Source: JADFOJ01 sp041580235 (GTDB taxonomy: Bacteria; Planctomycetota; Phycisphaerae; Phycisphaerales; SM1A02). Taken from it: a stretch of DNA of 11,651 nucleotides. The stretch is from assembly GCA_041580235.1 (NCBI GenBank), contig JBFGEG010000108.1, positions 1 through 11,651 of the forward strand, read 5' to 3'. The translations under genes were made by a program, and so were the position numbers. Positions 1 through 5,667 of this stretch are shown here, one piece after another. Each line of letters begins with the position of its first letter. The stretch's first letter is position 1. Under the pieces are notes generated by a model. The model searched no databases and had not been told where the DNA came from. It saw only the letters and a list, made by a program, of their open reading frames with translations.

Positions 1-488
1 ACGAGGACGTGGCTCGCCTCGACGGGCCGCAGCGCTCGTTCTGGAGCGAGTTCCGGGAGCTGTTCGTCAACGAGCCCTTCATGAACGCCGTGCTGGACAA
101 GTATTGCGGCTCGGCGGCCGCCCGTTTCCGGGGGCGGTGCCGGCCGATGGTCTATCTGTTCCGCGACATGTCCGGCTACGGCATCGGGCCCCATCCGGAC
201 ACGCGGACCAAGCTCATCACGATGCTCTTCTATCTACCGCGTGACGACAGCCAGCAGCAGTTCGGCACGAGCGTCCTGGTCCCCAAGAACGGCTCGCCCG
301 ATCCCGGCCCCCACGACAAGCTCGACGGCTGGGATCAGTTCCACACGGTGTTCACCGCCCCCTATCTGCCCAACACCCTCATGAGCTTCTACGTGACCGA
401 CGACTCGTGGCACGCCGTGGACGCCCACCCGGAGGCCGCCGAGCGCCGGTCCCTGCAGTTCTTCATCTGCACCGACGAGGATCGCTGA
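1..488 (+). CDS. 2-oxoglutarate/Fe(II)-dependent oxygenase, 5' end cut by window edge
   Basis: The frame is open to the first base, so the true start is probably outside the window. A GTG at 9 is possible, but the residues before it (E-D-V-A-R) continue the frame without a ribosome site. Counting from that GTG, 159 residues are visible. The iron-binding facial triad of the double-stranded beta-helix dioxygenases can be placed: H62-x-D64 in GIGPHPDTRTK and a distal H135 in DDSWHAVD, followed by R146/R147 in ERRSLQFF as the likely 2-oxoglutarate carboxylate ligand. The strand LITMLFYLP after the HxD and the SFYVTDDSWH segment are typical of prolyl-4-hydroxylase-like folds. The family hydroxylates peptides or small molecules using O2 and 2-oxoglutarate; the substrate here cannot be read. 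It ends convergently 85 nt from a sulfotransferase gene, so a shared tailoring role is possible but unproven. Confidence 0.72.
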   Translation, partial: EDVARLDGPQRSFWSEFRELFVNEPFMNAVLDKYCGSAAARFRGRCRPMVYLFRDMSGYGIGPHPDTRTKLITMLFYLPRDDSQQQFGTSVLVPKNGSPDPGPHDKLDGWDQFHTVFTAPYLPNTLMSFYVTDDSWHAVDAHPEAAERRSLQFFICTDEDR

Positions 489-515
489 GACTCGCGGCTC
501 GAACCTGGGCCCGAT

Positions 516-565
516 CATCCGTCCATGCGGAGAACGGATGGACCGGGTGACGCACGTGCGTCACC
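516..565. terminator. paired hairpins between convergent genes, including a perfect 20-bp palindrome
   Basis: Two inverted repeats fill the gap between the convergent stops at 488 and 574. The first pairs CATCCGT (516-522) with ACGGATG (534-540) around an 11-nt loop. The second is GGTGACGCAC (546-555) followed directly by GTGCGTCACC (556-565), a perfect palindrome. Its stem can be extended to 12 pairs with one bulged base (543-567). There is no T-tract on either side, so a classical intrinsic terminator is not shown. A bidirectional transcription barrier or a protein-binding palindrome both fit. Confidence 0.4.
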
Positions 566-573
566 GGCCGCGA

Positions 574-1296
574 TCAGGCGGCATAGCCGAGCTGCTGCAC
601 GAGCCCCGCGAACCGCTGCTCGAGGTACTGCTCGATCCTGGGGGTGAAGTGGTTGCGCCAGTCGCCGGGAACGCCCTTGCGGTAGTGCGCCTCCGCCTGC
701 TCCCGGCCCGGCTCCCGGCCCCCCGACATCCTCGCGAAGCAGTTGGCCTCCAGGACCTCCGCCAGCACGTCGCGATCGACCTCGAGCTCGATGAACTCGA
801 ACACCCGTGTGAAGACATTGAGCGGGTTGGTCACGAGGTTCTCCATCCGCAGGTCCACGATCCGCGGGTCGCGGAAGCTCCAGCGGGCGATCCGGCTCAG
901 GTAACCGACGTGACGCTCGGTCCAGTCGATGTCCAGCAGGATGCCCTCTTCCTCGGGCAGGCTCGCGAGACGCTTGCGATGCTCGTCGAGGTCGGCGAAG
1001 ACGGGGTGCGAGTGCAGGTGGGAGAAGTACGCCGACACGATGAAGTCACGCGGGTCGCGATAGACGTGAAAGGCCTTGAACTCGTGCGGCAGCCCGCTGA
1101 CGACCTCGTAGTCGATGTTGCCGATCGAGCAGAGGTCGTGTTCGGCGCACGCCCCGGCCCTGACGTCGGCGAGGTCGCCCGGTTCGAGCCCGCCGAACAT
1201 ACGCAGCGTGAAGCCCGTCCGCTCGGCGGCCCCCGCCAGCACCGCCCGGATCCATCGCGTCGCCGCCTTGTGATGAAAGAGAGCCAGCCGCCCCAT
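574..1296 (-). CDS. sulfotransferase domain protein (PAPS-dependent)
   Basis: A 240-residue protein of the P-loop-like sulfotransferase family, which transfers sulfate from PAPS to a hydroxyl or amine. Near the N terminus, FHHKAATRW (7-15) occupies the place of the 5'-phosphosulfate loop. HVYRDPRDFIVSAYFSH (77-93) is the 3'-phosphate-binding element, with R80 and S88 as the expected ligands. The C-terminal YRKGVPGDWRNHFT (205-218) matches the conserved RKGxxGDWKNxFT element of sulfotransferases. Length is close to a compact bacterial member, and there is no signal peptide or membrane helix, so it is cytosolic. The ATG at 1294-1296 was chosen because the P-loop starts a few residues later; no strong Shine-Dalgarno precedes it. 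The acceptor (glycan, lipid or peptide) is unknown. It diverges from the esterase remnant across a 41-nt gap. Confidence 0.8.
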   Translation of the reverse strand: MGRLALFHHKAATRWIRAVLAGAAERTGFTLRMFGGLEPGDLADVRAGACAEHDLCSIGNIDYEVVSGLPHEFKAFHVYRDPRDFIVSAYFSHLHSHPVFADLDEHRKRLASLPEEEGILLDIDWTERHVGYLSRIARWSFRDPRIVDLRMENLVTNPLNVFTRVFEFIELEVDRDVLAEVLEANCFARMSGGREPGREQAEAHYRKGVPGDWRNHFTPRIEQYLEQRFAGLVQQLGYAA

Positions 1297-1337
1297 CGTT
1301 GGACTTGTATCGGTCGGGCCGGCCGATCTGATTTAGA

Positions 1338-1666
1338 ATGCGAGCCTTGCGTCGCGTTGTGATCGCGATCGGCCTGGGCACCATGGTCGCGGCCCGTGCC
1401 GGGGGCCGGACCCGTCCCAGATCGACTGGATTGAGACCAACGCCGTTGCCTTCGAGACGGTGGAGGCCGGACACGGCTTCGCTGACCTCGAACCCCTCAA
1501 AACGGTGATCGGCGACGCTCGCATCGTGGCCCTGGGCGAGTGCACGCACGGGTCGCGCGAGATCTTTGCCATGGACAGTCAGTTCTACCCGGCCAAGGTG
1601 CAGCAGCTCTACGATCTGCTGGTCTACATCCAGGACACGACGGCCACCGTGCCGCTTCGACGATGA
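1338..1666 (+). pseudogene. erythromycin-esterase family remnant (frameshift plus large internal deletion)
   Basis: The ATG at 1338 opens a good signal peptide (MRALRRVVIAIGLGTMVAARA), but that frame then runs into unrelated residues and stops near 1508. A different frame, open from before about 1415 to the stop at 1666, carries recognisable family sequence: IDWIETNAVAFE, then GFADLEPLKTVIGDARIVAL and GECTHGSREIF, the conserved GExTHG block with the active-site Glu and His of erythromycin esterases. Right after it comes a piece that looks like the family's C-terminal end (QLYDLLVYIQDTTATVPL). Family members are roughly 400-450 residues, so some 300 residues between these blocks, including the rest of the active site, are missing. 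A -1/+2 shift after the signal peptide plus this deletion make it non-functional. An assembly error is the alternative explanation. The 3' end overlaps no coding gene but abuts a minus-strand terminator. Confidence 0.7.
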
Positions 1667-1674
1667 GCGAGCGC

Positions 1675-1720
1675 AAAAAGTCCCCCGGGCCAGTGCGACC
1701 CAGGGAACTCTGAGGGGGAC
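1675..1720 (-). terminator. Rho-independent terminator for the FAS1 gene / lipid operon
   Basis: Read on the minus strand, GTCCCCC (1720-1714) pairs perfectly with GGGGGAC (1686-1680) and is followed at once by TTTTT (1679-1675). A short inner stem (CCC 1701-1699 with GGG 1689-1687) can form in the loop. Hairpin plus U-tract in this orientation, 36 nt beyond the stop of the FAS1 gene at 1756, is the textbook arrangement. It is the first convincing terminator after the operon that begins near 10512. Confidence 0.75.
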
Positions 1721-1755
1721 GTCCGATCACGGACGCGCGGCGTCCGCAAGCGTGT

Positions 1756-2343
1756 TCAAGGGCTTTCCGACAAGGGGAACGGAATCAGCACGCGGTTGAT
1801 CGTGTGAATGATTCCGTTGTCTGCCCGCACGTTGAACGGCACGAACAGACGCGGGTTCCGCAGCGCCGGCTCGTTGTCGATGAAGATGAAGAAGAAGGGT
1901 TCGATCGTCTCGCCCTGGAGGGTCGGGATGGTCTCGCCGAAGATGCTGGCCAGAATGACGTCGATCAGGTCAAGAGATTCCGGTGCGACGTGGTAGGTCA
2001 GGATGTCGGTGAGCAGATCGAGCGGGACGTTATCGAGCAGGAAGTCCCACACGTCCTGCTCGTTTCTGGGGCCCTTGTAGTCGAGATCGCGGGCGAGACG
2101 GATGAAGGCGCGATCATTGGGGGCGAAGACCGTCAGGTCGTCCTCCGCATTGTCCAGAGCACCGTCGAGTCCGGCCGCGAGAAGCGCGTTGAGGAGGATG
2201 TCGTAGTCGTAGCGGTTCGTATCAAATTCACCCGGTCCACCGCTCTGCTCGACGAGTTCTTTGATGGTGGCGGCGGCAGATGTGGACGTCAGACATCCAA
2301 GGGCGACCCCCGACACGGCGATGAGTGTCAGAACACGTTTCAT
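1756..2343 (-). CDS. exported single-domain fasciclin (FAS1) protein
   Basis: A 195-residue protein with an N-terminal export signal (MKRVLTLIAVSGVALGCLTS, with cleavage likely after SAAA near residue 25) and one FAS1 domain. The H1 box is LTVFAPNDRAF (70-80). The H2 box is the ILTYHV segment (114-119). The closing strand is NGIIHTINRVLIP (176-188). FAS1 domains act outside the cytoplasm in adhesion or protein-protein contact, and no enzymatic activity is assumed. The insert around 121-170, including a hydrophobic EPFFFIFID stretch, is longer than in the two-domain paralogue at 10659. A strong AGGAGG (2357-2352 on the minus strand) sits 8 nt before the ATG and fixes the start. It follows the beta-barrel gene by 107 nt with no clear terminator between, so it may be the last gene of the operon or have its own promoter. 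A cysteine at 17 hints at a lipoprotein, but the lipobox is poor. Confidence 0.9.
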   Translation of the reverse strand: MKRVLTLIAVSGVALGCLTSTSAAATIKELVEQSGGPGEFDTNRYDYDILLNALLAAGLDGALDNAEDDLTVFAPNDRAFIRLARDLDYKGPRNEQDVWDFLLDNVPLDLLTDILTYHVAPESLDLIDVILASIFGETIPTLQGETIEPFFFIFIDNEPALRNPRLFVPFNVRADNGIIHTINRVLIPFPLSESP

Positions 2344-2407
2344 GCGGTCAGCCTCCTGTGTGTAGCGACAGCCAGCGGTTGTTGCCGTGGTTTCGCCGCC
2401 GCCTCCT

Positions 2408-2450
2408 GCCCGGATTCGCGCGGGAGCAACCTTTTTCGAGGCCCGGATTC
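2408..2450. repeat. 10-bp direct repeat between barrel and FAS1 genes
   Basis: GCCCGGATTC occurs at 2408-2417 and again at 2441-2450, 33 nt apart (start to start), the second copy touching the stop codon of the barrel gene. The copies are in the same orientation, so they do not form a hairpin with each other. They could be operator half-sites for the FAS1 gene downstream or chance in a GC-rich spacer. Confidence 0.3.
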
Positions 2451-3392
2451 CTAGAAACGGCCCGTCAGGATCACCCCGAAAAACCCGGCGGGGTCGTAGT
2501 CCTGCTTCGCGACGCCGGCGCCGCTGGGAGAGTCGAGCTCCAGCGAGCCGGCGAAGCTGAGACCCCCCAGGACGCTGAGGCTCAGGTCCTCGCTGGGCGC
2601 CCAGGTGATTCCGCCGTACAGCGGAAACGACGACTCCTCCCCCACGCCGCCGGGGACCGGGCCGTCGTCGGCGAGGCGAAAACGACGTGACTCGTAGCGG
2701 CCCCCGACCGTGAGCTCCCAGTGCTCGGCGAACGCCCAGGCCAGCACGAGACCCGGTCCCTGGCTGGCGCCCAGCCCCCGCCCCGTCCGCAGCGTCAGGT
2801 CATCGGTGATCTTCCAGTCGATCAGGATGACAGGAAAGACGCTGACGTCGTCCTCGATCTGAGTGAGAGCCCCGACGCCCGGTCCCAGCGTCAGCCGGTC
2901 ACTGAACCGGTACGAGAAGCCAACAAAGCCGCCGCCGTGAACACCGTCGTCGAGATCGGCGCCGTGCTCGGCGGAGAAGCGGATCGTCGGGGCCGCGAAG
3001 ACCGTCCAGGTGTCGTCGGGCATCCACCGGAGCATCGCCCCCGCCTGCAGCGTGTGGATGTCGTCCCACGGGTCGAGCGCTCCCAGGCCGCCGGCGCCGG
3101 AGAAGTCGTACTGGTCGTAGTCGTAGCCCACCGCGGCCGAGACTCTGAACTGGCGGCCGATCCGCCATTCCACGGCGGGGCGAACGGCGAGTCGATTCAC
3201 ATGGAAAGAGCCGCCGCCGTCGATCTCCGTGTCGAGCTGATGAACAAACGCTGACTGCAGCGGAAAGCTCAGGCTCAATTGCCCGTCGTCCGGGGGCTCC
3301 GAAGGCGGTGCGTCCTGCGCCCGGACGGCCTCGACCGCACACAGAGCCAGCATGACGGCGGCGACGATGCGCATGATCCGGTGCCTCTTCAT
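2451..3392 (-). CDS. outer-membrane beta-barrel protein (possibly DUF6268-like)
   Basis: A 313-residue protein with a clear signal peptide (MKRHRIMRIVAAVMLALCAV, cleavage expected after VRA at residue 25). The body consists of alternating amphipathic strands (such as FRVSAAVGYDYDQYDF, WTVFAAPTIRFSA, HWELTVGGRYESRRFRL). It ends in VILTGRF, with the C-terminal phenylalanine used by the outer-membrane assembly machinery. The overall look, including GVGEESSFPLYGGITWAPS, recalls DUF6268-type barrels, but this family assignment is from memory. The frame stays open for 82 codons upstream, but those are arginine-rich, lie over the preceding gene and are not coding. The ATG at 3390-3392 shares one base with the TGA of the DUF1475-like gene (TGATG), so translation is coupled. 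A likely role is transport across, or structure of, an outer membrane whose lipids the upstream genes alter. Confidence 0.8.
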   Translation of the reverse strand: MKRHRIMRIVAAVMLALCAVEAVRAQDAPPSEPPDDGQLSLSFPLQSAFVHQLDTEIDGGGSFHVNRLAVRPAVEWRIGRQFRVSAAVGYDYDQYDFSGAGGLGALDPWDDIHTLQAGAMLRWMPDDTWTVFAAPTIRFSAEHGADLDDGVHGGGFVGFSYRFSDRLTLGPGVGALTQIEDDVSVFPVILIDWKITDDLTLRTGRGLGASQGPGLVLAWAFAEHWELTVGGRYESRRFRLADDGPVPGGVGEESSFPLYGGITWAPSEDLSLSVLGGLSFAGSLELDSPSGAGVAKQDYDPAGFFGVILTGRF

Positions 3393-3757
3393 CACGATCG
3401 CCTCGACGCTTGGGGCTCGGTCATGCCTGCAGCTCGATGACCGAGCCAGAATCGCCGCCAGTCGCCGCCGCAGGTGCTCATCGCCGCCAGGGCGTAGACG
3501 CAGCTCGCCAGGTTGCCGAGCACGAGTATGGCCACGATCCACCCCGCGGCCCGAGCCGCCGACCGCTCGCGAAACGCGATCCAGCCGCCGAACAGGCCGA
3601 AGCCGACGTAGACGTCGACCAGCGACACGTTGAACCACGGGAACGCCACGAGCTCGGCGACCTCTGTCCAGCCGTCGCCGCGTGTGAACCCGTAGATCAG
3701 GGCCACGGCCATGACCAGGGTTCCCAGGACAAGCAGTGCTCGGGCGATGACCATCAT
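3392..3757 (-). CDS. three-helix inner-membrane protein, DUF1475-like
   Basis: A 121-residue hydrophobic protein with three predicted membrane helices at about 3-24, 42-62 and 71-93. Between them are charged loops (TRGDGWTEVAEL; FRERSAARA). The conserved-looking tail STCGGDWRRFWLGHR (94-108) closes the core. The pattern of first helix, a pre-helix segment FPWFNVSLVDVYVGF and the GDW..FW.GHR tail is what I recall of the DUF1475 family, first described from plant proteins; no biochemical function is known. The start is at the ATG at 3757-3755, which overlaps the stop of the upstream methyltransferase by one base (TGATG). A second ATG directly follows and could also serve. Its stop overlaps the ATG of the barrel gene in the same way. 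Tight coupling on both sides argues it is a working part of the lipid operon. Confidence 0.6.
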   Translation of the reverse strand: MMVIARALLVLGTLVMAVALIYGFTRGDGWTEVAELVAFPWFNVSLVDVYVGFGLFGGWIAFRERSAARAAGWIVAILVLGNLASCVYALAAMSTCGGDWRRFWLGHRAAGMTEPQASRRS

Positions 3758-4833
3758 CAGGCGACCGTGGTCAGGGCGGCGGTGTCGGGGCGTGGGGCGT
3801 CCCGCGTCGTCGGCTCCAGCAGGTAGTGCGAGACGCCCCACTGCCGGCCGCCGTCGCAGCCGAACAGCTCGGCCACGGCCATGAAGAACAGACGCCAGCG
3901 CTCGAGCCAAAGCCCGGCCCGGGCCGTGCCGTAGGTGTCGGCGAGCACCGGAAGCGCCTCGGCGGCCCGGTCGTCGAGGTTTACCAGCCACGCCTCGGCC
4001 GTCCGCTGGTAGTGCGTCCCGTCCCAGTCCCACTGCCGCGACACGGTCAGGTGCTCATCAAAGCGCTTCAGCAGGTCGCGGCTCGGCATGATCCCGCCGG
4101 TGAAAAAATGCCGTCCCATCCAGTTTTCTGAGCCGGTCGTCTCGAAGGCGTAGGCGAGGTCCCGGTGGCAGAAGATGTGGACGAACAGCTTGCCCTGCGG
4201 TCTCAGCCAGCCGGCGATCCGCCGCAGCAGCTCCGCGTAGTTCCGCATGTGCTCGAACATCTCCACGGAGACGACGCGATCGAAGCAATTCGTCGTCTCG
4301 AAGTCGTTCATGTCCGACGTGATCACGCTCAGGTTGCCCAGGCCCAGGGATGCTGCCTCTGCCTCGATGAACTGCCGCTGCGACGTCGAGTTGGACACGG
4401 CGGTGATGCGGCTGTCGGGATACCGCCGGGCCATCCACAGGCTCAGCGAGCCCCAGCCGCAGCCGAGCTCCAGGATGTCCTGCCCGTTGCGAACCTCCGC
4501 CCGCCGGCAGGTCAGCGAGAGCGTGAACCGCTCCGCGTCCGACAGCTCCGTCATGCCCTGCGGCCAGTAGCAGCTGCTGTACTTGCGATGCGGTCCGAGC
4601 ACGAGCCGGAAGAACTCCGCCGGCACCTCGTAGTGCTGCTCGTTCGCCTTGTCGGGCAGCGGGGCCACGGGCCCCCGGCGCATGTCTTCGACGAACGTCT
4701 CGGGCCCCGTGCTCCGCAAGCGCTCTTCACGCAGACGCCGTCGGCAAAGCTGCCGCATCGCGGCCCGGGTCAGGACCCGGGGCATCCAGCCGCGCTCGAC
4801 ACACGCCAGGCCGAGATCGAGGACCATGCTCAT
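3757..4833 (-). CDS. CFA-superfamily SAM methyltransferase, coclaurine N-methyltransferase-like branch
   Basis: A 358-residue class I methyltransferase. SAM motif I is ILELGCGWGSLSLWMA (120-135), and AVSNSTSQRQFI (145-156) is the following substrate/SAM element. The C-terminal half (VHIFCHRDLAYAFET, HFFTGGIMPS, GTHYQRTAEAWL, WRLFFMAVAELFG) resembles plant (S)-coclaurine N-methyltransferases much more than E. coli Cfa. Compared with E. coli Cfa, the bicarbonate-pocket residues Glu239, His266 and Tyr317 correspond to E194, H219 and Y275, while Cys139 aligns with S87 (a cysteine is next door at 88). The start at 4833 is set by an ATGA overlap with the preceding stop and a GAGAGGAG ribosome site 6-7 nt upstream; a second ATG at 4827 is possible. 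The substrate could be an unsaturated acyl chain or an amine such as a lipid head group. It is the second CFA-family enzyme of the operon and clearly not a recent duplicate of the first. Confidence 0.8.
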   Translation of the reverse strand: MSMVLDLGLACVERGWMPRVLTRAAMRQLCRRRLREERLRSTGPETFVEDMRRGPVAPLPDKANEQHYEVPAEFFRLVLGPHRKYSSCYWPQGMTELSDAERFTLSLTCRRAEVRNGQDILELGCGWGSLSLWMARRYPDSRITAVSNSTSQRQFIEAEAASLGLGNLSVITSDMNDFETTNCFDRVVSVEMFEHMRNYAELLRRIAGWLRPQGKLFVHIFCHRDLAYAFETTGSENWMGRHFFTGGIMPSRDLLKRFDEHLTVSRQWDWDGTHYQRTAEAWLVNLDDRAAEALPVLADTYGTARAGLWLERWRLFFMAVAELFGCDGGRQWGVSHYLLEPTTRDAPRPDTAALTTVA

Positions 4834-5105
4834 GCCGGTCTCCTCTCTTGCTTCGGGGGCCAGGGGAAGAACACGCGGGTGGTCCGCGCGCGGTACGCCA
4901 CGGGCCGGCTTTCGAGGGCCCGCTGCTCCGTCCAGAACAGGTTGACCGGCGTGCGGGCACTGCAGCGCTTGCGCAGCGCGTGGTCGCGGCCGTCCTCGGC
5001 TTCGGAGAACACCACGTTGTGCCGCGCCCGCTGCACGAGCCACCGCCAGATTGTGATGACGGCCATGACCGCCCCGCCGACGATGACGAGCGTCCAGGTG
5101 CTCAT
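4830..5105 (-). CDS. small one-helix membrane protein, unknown function
   Basis: A 91-residue protein I do not recognise. Residues 4-20 (WTLVIVGGAVMAVITIW) form one membrane helix with a basic follow-on (RWLVQRARHN), predicting an N-out, C-in single-span topology. The cytoplasmic part (30-91) is charged and ends in an aromatic/proline segment RVFFPWPPKQERRPA. Its reality rests on context. The ATG at 5105-5103 overlaps the DUF2878 stop in ATGA form, a GAGGAG lies 8 nt upstream, and its own stop overlaps the next gene's ATG in the same way. It could be a docking subunit for the neighbouring soluble methyltransferase, but that is a guess. Confidence 0.65.
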   Translation of the reverse strand: MSTWTLVIVGGAVMAVITIWRWLVQRARHNVVFSEAEDGRDHALRKRCSARTPVNLFWTEQRALESRPVAYRARTTRVFFPWPPKQERRPA

Positions 5106-5665
5106 CGTCGCTTCTCCTCGCCGGCCACCACCGGCATGTCGCCTCGAGCGACGACCCGTCGGGCCAGCACGGACAGCCCCAGCAGAGCCGGCATCGAGAC
5201 GAGCCACTCAACGGAGACCACCAGCAGGCTGATGGCCACGGGAGCGGCGAAGTCCACCGCACCCAGCCGCGCTCCGGCGAGATAGGCCGGAGGTCCGGCC
5301 ACCGCCCCTAGGACCGCGGCGAGCACGTATCGCCCCTGCAGCCATCCCAGCGAGGCGTTGAGCGTGAGCGCGATGTTGACCCACATCGCGACCATCCACA
5401 CCGTGCTCGGCCGGCCGAGCTGGGCGGCCGCGTCAAACTGCAGGATTCCGGCGATCACCAGCACCGAGTCGACGGCGTAGCCCAGCACGCCCGCCAGCAC
5501 GACGAGCAGCAGATCGGCGGCAAACCGGCGTCGGGCGACGAGGTTTGCCGCGGCGAGAGCCATCACGACCGCGGGTCCCAGCCACGGATACCCGTTGGCC
5601 GCGCCGAGCACACAGGCGAACCAGCCCACCTGAAAGCCGATGAAGTTGAGCAGCTTGTACACCAT
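5102..5665 (-). CDS. DUF2878 polytopic inner-membrane protein
   Basis: A 187-residue membrane protein with about six hydrophobic segments (roughly 6-22, 28-45, 50-74, 89-108, 113-130 and 140-168). It opens with YKLLNFIGFQVGWFACVLGA, which, with YPWLGP, the VDSVLV segment and TLNASLGWLQGR, is the signature I associate with DUF2878. That family is found next to FAD oxidoreductase, DUF1365 and CFA genes in many Gram-negative bacteria; its function is unknown, with a scaffold or lipid-handling role for the modification enzymes assumed. The ATG at 5665-5663 is 2 nt after the stop of the upstream methyltransferase gene, and its stop overlaps the ATG of the small protein that follows. The frame extends far upstream over the methyltransferase gene, but that part is arginine/proline-rich shadow. 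Confidence 0.85.
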   Translation of the reverse strand: MVYKLLNFIGFQVGWFACVLGAANGYPWLGPAVVMALAAANLVARRRFAADLLLVVLAGVLGYAVDSVLVIAGILQFDAAAQLGRPSTVWMVAMWVNIALTLNASLGWLQGRYVLAAVLGAVAGPPAYLAGARLGAVDFAAPVAISLLVVSVEWLVSMPALLGLSVLARRVVARGDMPVVAGEEKRR

Positions 5666-5667
5666 GG

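Noticed and set aside
2291..2295. lipoprotein signal (cysteine at residue 17) in the one-domain FAS1 protein
   Set aside because: The residues before the cysteine (V-A-L-G) fit the lipobox poorly, with Ala instead of Leu/Val at -3, and a normal signal-peptidase I site (SAAA) follows.
2404..2436. plus-strand hairpin CTCC...GGAG followed by TTTTT
   Set aside because: The pairing needs several bulges, and no plus-strand gene ends upstream of it, so calling it a terminator is not supported.
3393..3638. N-terminal extension of the beta-barrel frame by 82 codons
   Set aside because: The extension is arginine/glycine-rich, overlaps the DUF1475-like gene and would bury the clear signal peptide that begins at the ATG at 3392.
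4834..5262. N-terminal extension of the CNMT-like methyltransferase frame
   Set aside because: It runs over the small membrane-protein gene with unconserved-looking residues, while a good ribosome site and ATGA overlap support the start at 4833.
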